In this document: positions 49,133 through 59,400 of the stretch, piece after piece
Layout: every line of letters begins with the position of its first letter
Numbering within the stretch: position 1 is the stretch's first letter
Assembly: GCA_963803495.1 (NCBI GenBank)
Contig: CAWDMP010000002.1
Location: 4,030,001 to 4,094,000 of the forward strand
Length of the DNA stretch: 64,000 nt
Source: Persicitalea sp963803495
Lineage (GTDB): Bacteria > Bacteroidota > Bacteroidia > Cytophagales > Spirosomataceae
Direction of reading: 5' to 3'
Made by a program: the position numbers and the translations under genes
The notes under the pieces: generated by a model
Seen by the model: only the letters and a program-made list of their open reading frames with translations
What the model was told of the DNA's origin: nothing
Database searches by the model: none

Positions 49133-49588
49133 ATGAAAAAAAGACCAATTCCCTGGAGACCAGTCACCCCTGGCCTGGTGTGGCTGGCCCACGCTGCTCT
49201 ATCGCTGCTGCTGCTGGCCTCGATACTTTCCGCCGAAAGTTGCCGCCCGAAAGAAGATGCCCGTATTACTACGGTGTATGGTAATGTGACTAACCAAACT
49301 GGTGAGCCAGTAGATAGTGTTACCATACGTTTGTATGGTCATAAAGGGGTAAGTGGTGGTGTACCGATTGCTAAGACTCTAACCAACTCTACTGGAGCTT
49401 ACGAACTGCTAGTGGACGTGCCAAAAGACTACTTATACTCAAATATTGTTCTCTCTCTCGTATCTGAATCTCTGCTTTCTAAATATCAGGAGGAAAGAGT
49501 CTATAAGGAAAAAGTGGAGGTAGGCAGCTGCTGTGTTGCAGGAATAGGCGAGAAGACAAATTACGATTTCGTATTGCTACCAAAATAA
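49133..49588 (+). CDS. Lipoprotein with carboxypeptidase-regulatory-like domain, paralogue A
   Basis: 151 aa. The N-terminus has a membrane segment AALSLLLLASILSAESC with Cys in a lipobox-like position. The body GNVTNQTGEPVDSVTIRLYG...TNSTGAYELLVDVP is the CarboxypepD_reg-like beta-sandwich. It ends GEKTNYDFVLLPK. It is the first unit of an exact 480-bp tandem arrangement: 49181-49264 is almost identical to 49661-49744, but the bodies have diverged. Probably surface-exposed; function unknown. Confidence 0.75.
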   Translation: MKKRPIPWRPVTPGLVWLAHAALSLLLLASILSAESCRPKEDARITTVYGNVTNQTGEPVDSVTIRLYGHKGVSGGVPIAKTLTNSTGAYELLVDVPKDYLYSNIVLSLVSESLLSKYQEERVYKEKVEVGSCCVAGIGEKTNYDFVLLPK

Positions 49589-49744
49589 ACTCACCTTATC
49601 CACCTGCCGCTTATGAAACGAAAACAGATTCCCTGGGTGCGGACGCGCCCGAACCTTTCGTGGCTGGCCCACGCTGCTCTATCGCTGCTGCTGCTGGCCT
49701 CGATACTCTCCGCCGAAAGTTGCCGCCCGAAAGAAGACGCCCGG
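49181..49744 (+). repeat. 480-bp tandem duplication with conserved leader blocks
   Basis: The 84-bp block starting TGGCTGGCCCACGCTGCTCT at 49181 recurs at 49661 with two mismatches, and a shorter conserved block (GACAAATTACGATTTCGTATT / GGCAAATTACGATTTCGTATT) ends each gene. Between them the two units are clearly divergent although exactly equal in length. Confidence 0.85.
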
Positions 49745-50068
49745 TTCACGAGTGCTTACGGGATTGTAAAAGATCAATCTGGAAAACCACTTGACAGTAT
49801 GAGTGTGATGATGAGTGGCTCAAAAGGCTTGAGCGGTAGTGTTCCGATAAAAAATGTTTATACAAATTCTCAAGGGGAATATGAACTCGTTGCAGATGTC
49901 CCTAAGGGATATTATTCAGTTGAGATAGGTTTCGGTTTGAGCATAGAAAGGTACTTAGGCCTCTACATTGGCTATGAACCATATCAGGACGGTGTTGCAG
50001 TGAATAGATGTTGCCCTATAAGTATAGGTGAGAAGGCAAATTACGATTTCGTATTACTACCAAAATAA
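49613..50068 (+). CDS. Lipoprotein with carboxypeptidase-regulatory-like domain, paralogue B
   Basis: 151 aa, exactly the same length as paralogue A and 24 bp downstream. The leader WLAHAALSLLLLASILSAESC and ESCRPKEDAR are nearly identical at the DNA level. The body is related but divergent (GIVKDQSGKPLDSMSVMMSG...TNSQGEYELVADVP), and the end GEKANYDFVLLPK is again conserved. The variable segment is more AT-rich than the leader. The two genes probably form one transcript with the PA14/T9SS gene that follows. Confidence 0.75.
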   Translation: MKRKQIPWVRTRPNLSWLAHAALSLLLLASILSAESCRPKEDARFTSAYGIVKDQSGKPLDSMSVMMSGSKGLSGSVPIKNVYTNSQGEYELVADVPKGYYSVEIGFGLSIERYLGLYIGYEPYQDGVAVNRCCPISIGEKANYDFVLLPK

Positions 50069-50081
50069 AACCTCAATAAAC

Positions 50082-51841
50082 ATGGAAAAAGTTTATAAAA
50101 TTGCTGGCATTCAATGGCAAAATTTTTTGCCTCGCGGCCTGTTTGTTCCTTGGAATAGGAACGACGTGGGCTCAAAAGCCAACCGACGACAAGGCTAAGG
50201 CCGAGTACGAACAGAAAGCAGCGGAGGAACTCGCCAAGTACGAGCTGAAAGACCTCAAGACCTCGCTGCTACTTAATAAAGCCTAACTACTATGGTACGC
50301 AGAACGGATCAGTATCAACATCACGCACTTTTCAAATATCTGATGCCTGCCGAACCGCTGACGGATGTCCCGAGGATGGAGAAGAGGGAGACTTAATTGG
50401 TTTGCTAACCGATACGAACGAGTACTGCTATGCAGCCAAGGCCAATGGTGTATGGATCGCATCGTTGGCTGATGGTACATTCGTACCCCGAAGTCGACTG
50501 GTTGCAAATGGCGTCATTGCACAAGGGGCAGCTTGCTTTGCCGAAACAGATCCACAAGTCGGAACGCCCGGGTCTAACTGTCCAAACTTAGGCAGTATAA
50601 CCTATCAGCGGTGGGAGAACATCGGCGGAGGAACTACTATCAGCGATCTTCTCTCCTCTACAAATTACTTCCAGAACAGCGCAAGCGTAACCCAAAACGT
50701 CAATATATTTGAATCTCCAACGGACATCCTCGATAATTTTGGTACGAGAATCAGAGGGTTTGTTTGTCCGCCACTCAGCGGGCAGTATACCTTCTGGGTG
50801 GCCGGAGACGATAACACGGAGCTATGGCTAAGCATGGATGCAAATCCCGACAATGCCCAGCGGATCGCCTACCACAATTCCTGGACACCATCGCGGGAGT
50901 GGAACTGGTACGGCACTCAACAATCGTTTCCAGTCTCTTTACAGGCTAATCAAAGATATTACATTGAAGCGCGGGCAAAAGAGGGGAGCGGGGGAGACAA
51001 CCTAGCTGTTGGTTGGCGACTGCCTAACGGAGCATTTGAACGCCCCATTCAAGGAAACAGGTTGGCTCCATTCACGAGCGGGGGCGGCGGTTGCACTCCG
51101 CCTGCCGCGCCATCGCTGTCGGCCAGCGCCAACCCTATCAACGCTGGGCAGTCCACCACACTCACCGCTGCGGGCTGCGGCGGCACGGTCACTTGGAACA
51201 CGGGCCAGAACGGCAACAGCATCAACGTCAGCCCCGCCAGCACGACGACCTACACGGCTACCTGCTCGGCCAACGGCTGCACGAGCGGCAACGGCAGCGT
51301 TACGGTGACCGTCAACGGCAGTGGCGGCTGCAACTTCACGGAAGGCCAATACTTCGCCACCTTCAACACTACGGGCGAGATGGTCTACGCCCACTATTGC
51401 GGCACGAAACTTTACGCCGCCACCTCGCCGGGCAGCGGTGGCGTTTTCAAGCCTGACACCTGGCTGCAGAATATCGGCTACGGGCAGTACGCCTGCTTTG
51501 CCAGCAACGATCCGCGCCCCGATTGCGGTGGAGGAAGCAGAATCGGCGTAGGCGAGGAGACTGTTGCCGACCAACTCGAACTAATCGCTTCGCCCAACCC
51601 AAACAGCGGCGAGTTCGAGGCCAGTTTCTCTTTGCCGAAGGGTGGCAAGGCCACGCTGAGCGTGAGCGATATGCTCGGTCGGAAAGTATGGCAAAAGAGC
51701 CTGACGGGCGAAGGAATCCATCGCGAGCGGATACGGCTCTCGGAGCAGTCGGTAGGGACGTACATCCTGCTGCTGCAAAAGGAAGCCAATGGTTCGGGGC
51801 GCGGTTCGCTGGAATACAAAAAAGTAATCGTTATCAAGTAG
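50082..51841 (+). CDS. T9SS-secreted PA14-domain protein, two indels
   Basis: Joining frames gives a secreted protein of about 580 aa. An extra G after the first ATG hides the signal peptide (KLLAFNGKIFCLAACLFLG...TTWAQ). A second shift near 50275 links TDDKAKAEYEQKAAEELAKY to YYGTQNGSVSTSRTFQISD. The main part has a PA14 domain (VCPPLSGQYTFWVAGDDNTELWLS ... NQRYYIEARAKEG), an Ig-like segment (TYTATCSANGCTSGNGSVTV) and a T9SS sorting tail (LIASPNPNSGEFEASFSL ... KKVIVIK). PA14 domains often bind carbohydrates. It would be exported by T9SS and attached to, or released from, the surface. Confidence 0.8.
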
Positions 51842-51954
51842 TCGGAAGACTCAAGTTCGGTCGATCAGGCACTTGCCCCGAATCTCAGTGTTCGAGGTGA
51901 GTGCCTGATTTCTTTTTTTTGAAAAAAATATCATTCGTTTTAAACAGCTTTATC

Positions 51955-52566
51955 ATGAAAGTATTAGTAACCTTTTTCGTTGCGCTTTCTTTTTTCGGAC
52001 CAAAAAGCAGGGCTCAAAACCCTGACTTTTTCATAGCTGACTCCGTCGAGATTGTGGCAATAAGCGATTCACTTCCTCACATCACGATGGCGGTGGAGCC
52101 TGTCGTTCTTGCGGTTTCGATCGTTACCTTCTCGTATTTGTTGGTGGGATGTCGCTCTTACGAAATAAACGGAAAGAAATACTTCGCCGCCTCAGTGGTG
52201 AAGCCCTATTTCCAGGATTCGCCGGACACCGGAGAACTCATGAGGTTGTACCGTCGGAACGCTTTGGGAAGAGTCGTGTGGTACTCGACGGCTACAGCAG
52301 GCCTGGTGTTCACATTCACAGGGTTGGTATACGGTTTCAAATCTTTTTTTGATAATAGTTACTACGCTGTGGCCAATAAAAATTACCTGATGGGGACAGG
52401 TCTGAGTGTAGTGGCGCTGGTGGCGCGAATCTTGTCGTTCAAAAATCTGACGAAGGCTGTCGACCTTTACAATTTCAAGGCGAAAGGGCCAGGCGGGACG
52501 AAGGCTTTGCAATTGGGACTGTCGTCCCAAAACTTACTAGGCGCAACGCTTAGCTTGAAGTTTTGA
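51955..52566 (+). CDS. Membrane protein of unknown function
   Basis: 203 aa from MKVLVTFFVALSFFG. A signal-like N-terminus (cleavage probably after SRAQ) is followed by a hydrophobic segment AVSIVTFSYLLVGC, then two more (VVWYSTATAGLVFTFTGLVYG and LMGTGLSVVALVARIL). I do not recognise a domain. YEINGKKYFAASVV after the first segment is a short soluble part. It is the last gene before the right island repeat. Confidence 0.6.
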   Translation: MKVLVTFFVALSFFGPKSRAQNPDFFIADSVEIVAISDSLPHITMAVEPVVLAVSIVTFSYLLVGCRSYEINGKKYFAASVVKPYFQDSPDTGELMRLYRRNALGRVVWYSTATAGLVFTFTGLVYGFKSFFDNSYYAVANKNYLMGTGLSVVALVARILSFKNLTKAVDLYNFKAKGPGGTKALQLGLSSQNLLGATLSLKF

Positions 52567-52668
52567 AACGGCTGTAAGAAAAAAATAGGAGTACGTGGTG
52601 TCAGGGCACAGTGAGTTGGATAGCAAAGGGCTGAGTTTGGTACCTCGCCCAACCCTCAAAGCTCCCAG

Positions 52669-52694
52669 AATACCGATTTTCGTGCAGGTTGCTT
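52669..52694. repeat. Island-flanking direct repeat, right copy
   Basis: AATACCGA-T-TTTCGTGCAGGTTGCTT, 25 of 26 identical to 48599-48624 and 4070 bp from it. It lies 27 bp upstream of the ruvA start, inside its leader. Confidence 0.8.
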
Positions 52695-52720
52695 AACTTG
52701 CAAAAAAAATCCACTAGTAC

Positions 52721-53311
52721 ATGATCGCTTACCTGGAAGGAAAAGTTGCCCAAAAAGACGCCGCTTACGCCATCATCGACGTGCAGGGCGTGGGCTACGA
52801 AGTCCGCATCAGTCTTCAAACGTACGGGGCCCTGCCCGAAGTGGGCCAAAAAACCAGGGTCTTCACCTACCTCAACATCCGCGACGACGCCCACATCCTG
52901 TTCGGCTTCGGCGAGCCCGACGAAAAGGTACTCTTTCTGGATTTGGTTGGCGTGTCGGGCGTAGGGCCGGCGACGGCGCTCGTGATGCTGTCGTCTTTGT
53001 CGTCGTCCGAAATCCGCCAGGCAATTATGAACGAGGACCTGCGCGTGGTGCAGTCGATCAAAGGCATCGGTTCCAAAACCGCCCAGCGCGTTATCTTGGA
53101 GCTCAGCGATAAAATGCGCAAAGAATCGCTCACTTCGCCGGTCCCCTTCCTGGCGGGCGTGTCGGGTGGTAGCGTGCGGAGCGAGGCGTTGGCGGCACTG
53201 GTGACGCTGGGCCTGCCCAAGGCTTCCGCCGAGAAAAACCTGGACACAATTCTGAAGCGCGAGGGCGATGGCCTGACGGTCGAGGAACTCATCAAGCTGG
53301 CTTTGCGCTAA
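52721..53311 (+). CDS. ruvA: Holliday junction DNA helicase subunit RuvA
   Basis: 196 aa, normal length. The N-terminal OB fold (MIAYLEGKVAQKDAAYAIIDVQGVGYEVRIS, HILFGFGEPDEKVLFLDLVGV) and the tandem helix-hairpin-helix motifs (VGVSGVGPATALVML and VQSIKGIGSKTAQRVILEL) are present. The C-terminal domain III (EALAALVTLGLPKASAEKNL) contacts RuvB. RuvA holds the four-way junction while RuvB drives branch migration. ruvA next to sprA is a conserved pair in Bacteroidota. Confidence 0.95.
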   Translation: MIAYLEGKVAQKDAAYAIIDVQGVGYEVRISLQTYGALPEVGQKTRVFTYLNIRDDAHILFGFGEPDEKVLFLDLVGVSGVGPATALVMLSSLSSSEIRQAIMNEDLRVVQSIKGIGSKTAQRVILELSDKMRKESLTSPVPFLAGVSGGSVRSEALAALVTLGLPKASAEKNLDTILKREGDGLTVEELIKLALR

Positions 53312-53425
53312 ATGCTGATTTAATTTCCCCCAAAAAGAATATTGGCAAGGTTTTGGCCGTTTTGTGCTTAGCCCTACTACCCAAGGTCCCCCGACCCTAC
53401 CCTCTATAACCAAGTGAAATAGGCT

Positions 53426-56400
53426 TTGTCAGCAACGATTTACCAATTTCTTCTACGGACTCTACTCATTAGTGCCGGGGCTTACCTGTTGGTAAGCACG
53501 ACCGATCAGGCACTGTGGGTTGGCCTTGAAGACCCCGAATTACTGGGGGCTTACATGGTCGACACGCTGGGGGCCGACACGACGATCGGGAAATCAGGTC
53601 GAAAGCCCATTCTGCGCTGGCAGGACTTCTACCGAAACCGCTTCTCCGAGCCGCGCCCGCGCTCGGCTATCTACCTGAAAGATCCTGACAACATCAAGAC
53701 CACCATGCGGCTGGACAGCACGGGCCGCGTGGTGGTGAGCGAGCAGATCGTGACGCCCAAGGGCTCGCTGGAGTACCGACCCGTCGAAAGCCTCGACCTG
53801 GCCACCTACAACGAACAGCAACGCCGCCGTGCCTTCGAGACCCTGATGCGCGAGTACTCGGCCCGGCTCGACGGCAAGAGCGCGATGGGCGGACGCGGAC
53901 TGTTGCCCAAGCTCGACCTGCCGCCCGCGCTGGACAAGTTGTTGGGACAGGATTTCATGGACTTCAAGCCCAACGGCTTCGTGGCGCTGGACTTTGGGGT
54001 ACTGCACCAGTTCATCGACAACCCGTCGGTACCCGTGCCGCAGCGGCGCAACACCAATTTTATCTTCAATCAGCAGATCAACATAAATTTCAACGCCAAG
54101 ATCAGCGACAAGCTGGGCTTCCTGACCAACTACGATACCAAGGCGAGTTTTAATTTTGAAAATGCGCTTAAAATAAATTATAAAGCGCCGGAGGAAAGCC
54201 TAATTCGCAAAGTGGAGGCGGGTAATATCAGCTGGCCGATCAACAGCCAGCTGATTCCGGGGGTGCAGAATCTTTTCGGGGGAAAGGCCGAGCTGCAATT
54301 CGGGCGATTGAATGCGACCTTCGTGGGTTCGGTGCAGCGCTCACGCAAAGAGCGCATCGTGCTGCGGGGCGGCGCCCAAACCAAGGATTTCGAGCTAAGG
54401 GCCGATGCCTACGATGAAAACCGGCACTTTTTTCTTTCCCAATATTTCAGGAGTATCTACGAAAGTGGCCTGAAAACGCTGCCCGCCATCACGACGGGCG
54501 TCACCGTGACCCGGATGGAAGTGTACGTCACCAACCGCACGACCGAGACCGCCTCGCTGCGCAACATCGCGGCCTTTGCCGATCTTGGAGAGCCCAATCC
54601 TTACAAGCGGAGCAACCCTACGTTACAACCCATCAACCCCCGGCAGCCCGTCGACAACGCGACCAACGGCTTGTACGAAAAGCTGCGGCAGAACGACGCC
54701 TTCCGGCAGGTGGACCGCGCGACTTTCGAACTCACCAGTACCCTGGGGCTGGAGAAAAGCATCGACTTCGAGGTACTGCGTGGGGCCAAGCGGCTTTTGG
54801 GACAAAACGAATACTCGTTCAATCCGCAGCTGGGGTACCTGTCGCTGACCGTGCCGCTGCGCAACGACGAAGTACTGGCCGTAGCCTACGAGTACACGCT
54901 CAACGGCCGCAACTACAAAGTGGGCGAGCTGACCGAAGACTACCAGAACCGCCCCGACGACCAGGTGATCGCCCTGAAACTACTCAAATCGTCCACGATC
55001 AGGAACAATACTCAACTGCCGCTTTGGGATTTGATGATGAAAAACGTGTACGCCCTGGGGACCAGTCAAATCGACCGGCAGGGCTTTCAGCTGCGCGTGA
55101 TTTATAAGGACGATCTTACCGGAATTGACAACCCTACCTTGCAGGAGGGGCGTAATCTGCAAAACAAACCCCTGCTGCGCGTGATGGGCCTGGACCGCCT
55201 GAACCCGGTGAATGACCTGCAGCCCGACGGTAATTTCGACTTCGTGCCCGGCATCACGATCGACACCCGCACGGGACGTATTTTCTTCCCGGTACTCGAA
55301 CCCTTTGGCTCCAACCTGTCCCGGTACTTCGAGGCGGACGAGGATATTTTGCGGAACAAGTACGTCTTCAACGAGCTTTACAACACCACCCAAATCGACG
55401 CGCAGCAGGTCACGGAAAAAACCAAGTACTTCCTGAAAGGGGCGTACCAGTCGGCGGGCGGCACCGACGTGCAGCTGCCCTACGGCGTGTCGGAAGAGTC
55501 GGTGACCGTCACGGCGGGCGGCGTGTCGCTGTCGCGCGGCTCCGACTTCCTGGTCGAGGCGCAGATCGGTCGCGTGCGGCTGGTCAACCCCAGCGTCCTC
55601 AACTCGGGCCGCGAAATCGTGATCGAGTACGAGCGCCCCGATTTGTTCAACAGCCAAACGCGGACGCTCTTCGGTACCCGACTAGACTACCTCGTGAGCA
55701 ACGACATCAACATTGGGATGACGGCCATGAATCACCGCGAGACCCCCGCCGGATTCCTGACCCGCGTCGCGATCGGCAACGAGCCTACCAACAACACCAT
55801 CGTGGGCTTCGACGCCAACATTCGCAAAGACGCGCCCTGGCTGACTAAATTCCTGGACAAACTACCGTTGCTGCAAACCAAAGCACCTTCGAGCATTTTG
55901 TTCAAAGGGGAGGTAGCCAAGATATTTCCGGGCGTAGCGCCACGGGTCAACAACCGCTCGCTGATCGACGACTTCGAGGCCGCACGTACCATCTACGACC
56001 TCACCCGGCAGCCCACCCGCTGGCGGCTGGGCTCCACGCCGCAGCAGTACCCTCAGGGCACGCCCGACAACCCGCTGGAATTCGGCTACCGTCGCGCCCG
56101 GATTTCCGCCTACTCGGTCGATAACCTCTTTTCGCTCAACTCTAATTTTGGGGGTGGGGGAGCCATCAAGCCCGCCAACATTCCAGTCCCGGTCACCAAC
56201 TTCTACGAGCGGCAGTTTCGGCCGCAGGATTTGTTTCCGGGCCGGACGGTACCCCCCATCAACCTGCCGCAGAACATCCTGGACATCGCCTACTTCCCCG
56301 AAGAGCGCGGCATGTACAACTACAACACCGACCTGACCACCGACGGCCGACTGAAAGAGCCGCGCCGTAACTTCGGTGCCATTAGTCGGGCGGTCACGTC

Positions 56401-59400
56401 GGACATCGACTTCGACAATGCCAACATTGAAAACATCGAATTTTGGCTCCTGGACCCTTTCATAAAAGGACCCAATGGCGTAGTACGCGACGGGGTGAGG
56501 AACGAAAACAATGACACGGGCGGTAAGCTGGTGTTCAATCTGGGGGATATATCGGAAGATGTCATCAAAGACGGTCGATTCAATTTCGAGAACGGCCTGC
56601 CCGTCGATCAGACGGGTACCCGGGCCGGGCAAGATGTCGATAGCACAGCCTGGGGGCGCGTGACCAAGCAGCAGTTCCTCATCAACGCATTCAGCAACGA
56701 ACCGGGCGCGCGCGAAAAGCAGGATGTCGGCCTCGATGGCCTCGACAACGCCGCCGAGCGACGGTACTTCCAGCAAACTTTCCTGAACAAGCTACCCGCC
56801 GCGCTGAGTCCCGAAGCGCGGGCCCGCATCGTGGCCGATCCGTCGGGCGACGACTTCCAGTACTACCTCGGGGCCGAACTCGACGATGAGAATCAGCAGA
56901 TCGTCGAGCGGTACAAGCGATTCCTGGGCATGGAAAATAACTCGCCCGAAAGCGGCAGCGGGGGCAACAACGCCAGCAACGTGACCCCCGCCTCGACCAA
57001 CCTGCCCGACTCCGAAGACCTGAACGTCGACAATACCATCAACGACAACGAAGCCTACTACGAGTACGAAATAGACCTCAAGCCGGGCGGGCTGGCCATC
57101 GGGCGCGGCTACATTGTGGACCAAACCATCGTGGACGGGGCCAATTGGTACCTGTACCGGATGCCGGTGAAGGAGTTTACCCGCAAAGTGGGGCAGATCA
57201 ACGGCTTCAAATCCATTCGTTTCGTGCGGATGTACCTGGCCGATTTCGCCCAGCCCGTCGTGCTTCGCTTCGCCCAGCTCCAAATGGTGGGTCAGCAGTA
57301 CCGCAAGTACCTGCTCGACCTCGACGCGCCCGGCCTGCAGGAAGTACCCGAGCCCTACGACGCCAGCTTTACGGTCGGCACGGTGAATATCGAAGAAAAC
57401 AGTCAGGCCAACAACACCAGTAACAAGTACGTGTACAACGTGCCGCCGGGCTGGGAACGCGACCGCGACATCACCCAGCCGGCGGGCAACGGCCTGCTCA
57501 ACGAACAGTCGATGAGCCTGTGCGTGACCGACCTGCGCGACGGCGACTCGCGGGCGGTGTACCGCAACGTCAACATCGACATGCAGTTTCGGGAACGGCT
57601 ACGCATGTACATCCACATGCACAATGCCGACAACCTGAGCGGTCGGGTGGGGGCATTCATGCGCCTGGGTACCGACCTCGCCCAAAACTACTACGAAATC
57701 GAAATCGCCAGCCTGAAAGCCACGCCCGAAAATGTGAGCGCGCGCGAGGCGATATGGCCCGAAGAGAACGAGTTGAACGTCGCCTTTGCCGACCTGATTG
57801 CGACCAAAGCTTTGCGCAACCGCTCCAATGTGGCCCGCACGGTACCTTTTTCCCAATTGATTACCGATCAGGTGACGGGCCGGAACTACCGCATCAGTGT
57901 GGTGGGCAACCCCGACCTGAGCGCTGTCAGAACGATCATGATCGGGATGCGCAATCCCAAAACGGCCGATGAGCTGAGTGAGAGTTTCTGCCTGTGGGTG
58001 AACGAAATGCACGTCGAGGGCTTCGACCAGACCTCCGGCGAGGCGGCCGTGGCGCAGCTCAACGCAAAACTGGCCGATTTCGCGACGGTGACGGCTTCGG
58101 GACGTATCGAGACGTTCGGCTTCGGTAGCGTGCAGCAACGGATCGGCGAGCGGGCGCGAGCGACCACCACCGAGTTCGGGATTTCTTCCAACATCCTGGT
58201 CGACAAGCTACTGCCGCAGCAGTGGGGTTTTAGCATTCCGCTGTACGTCAACTACGACAACCGCCGCATCGTACCACATTTTAACCCACTCGACCCCGAT
58301 ACCCCACTCGAAACCTCACTTGACAACCTCGACGGACCCGAGGCGCGCGACCGCTTTCGCAAGCTGGTGGAGGACAACACCGTGCGGCGGGGCATCAACC
58401 TGTCGAACGTCAGGAAGGTAAAGACCAAGGAGGGAGCCAAGAATCACTTTTACGACTTCGAAAACCTGTCGTTCAACTACGCGTTCAGCGATTTGATCAG
58501 GACCAACATCCTGACCCAGGAGTACGCCCAGCGGCAGTACCGCGCCGGGGTAGCCTATACCTACGCCTCGCAGCCCAAGGCCTTCGAGCCATTCCGAAAG
58601 TGGACGCCCGAGAACAGGTACCTGAGTTTTATCAAAGACTTTAACCTGACGCTCTTGCCCAACTCCGTATCGCTGCGCACCGATGTGGACCGGAGTTTTA
58701 CCAAAACCCAACTCCGTAATTCCGAGTTGACGACGGCGGGTGTGGAGCCTTTTTACGAGAAGTACTTCTGGTTCAACCGCTACTATGACCTGAACTGGAA
58801 CCTGACGCGCAGCGTGGTGCTGAGCTACAACGCCATCGCCAACGCCATTGTGGACGAGCCGCGCGGCGACATCAATACCGAAGTGAAGCAGGATTCGCTC
58901 TGGAATAACCTGAAAAAGCTGGGGCGGCTCAAAAACTACGATCAGCAGATTCGGATGACCTACCGCCTGCCGCTCGACAAGCTACCCCTGACCGACTGGA
59001 TGACGGCCGACTACAACCACACGGTCCGCTACAACTTCCAGGCAAACGCCCTGGGCCTCGTGGATTCGGTGGGCGTGCCGTTTGGCAACATTCTGCGCAA
59101 CAGCCGCGAGCGGGGCATTACCGGACGGGTGGATTTCGTGGCACTTTACAACAAATTGAAGTACCTGCGCTTTGCCAACTCACCCTCACAGGAGCGCAAG
59201 AACTTTGCCCGTAGCCCGGGCGACATCGAGGATCTGCCCGCGCCGCCGAGCAAAGCACTCAAAAACGTGGCCCGCGTCCTGATGACCGTGCGCGGCATCA
59301 ACGTCAGCTACTCGGTACTCGAAACCACCGCCCTGCCCGGCTACCTGCGCACGCCGCAGTTTTTCGGCCTCGACGATGTCAATGCGCCCGGCCTGCCCTT

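Noticed and set aside
55862..56776. 304-codon minus-strand frame
   Set aside because: Antisense shadow of sprA.
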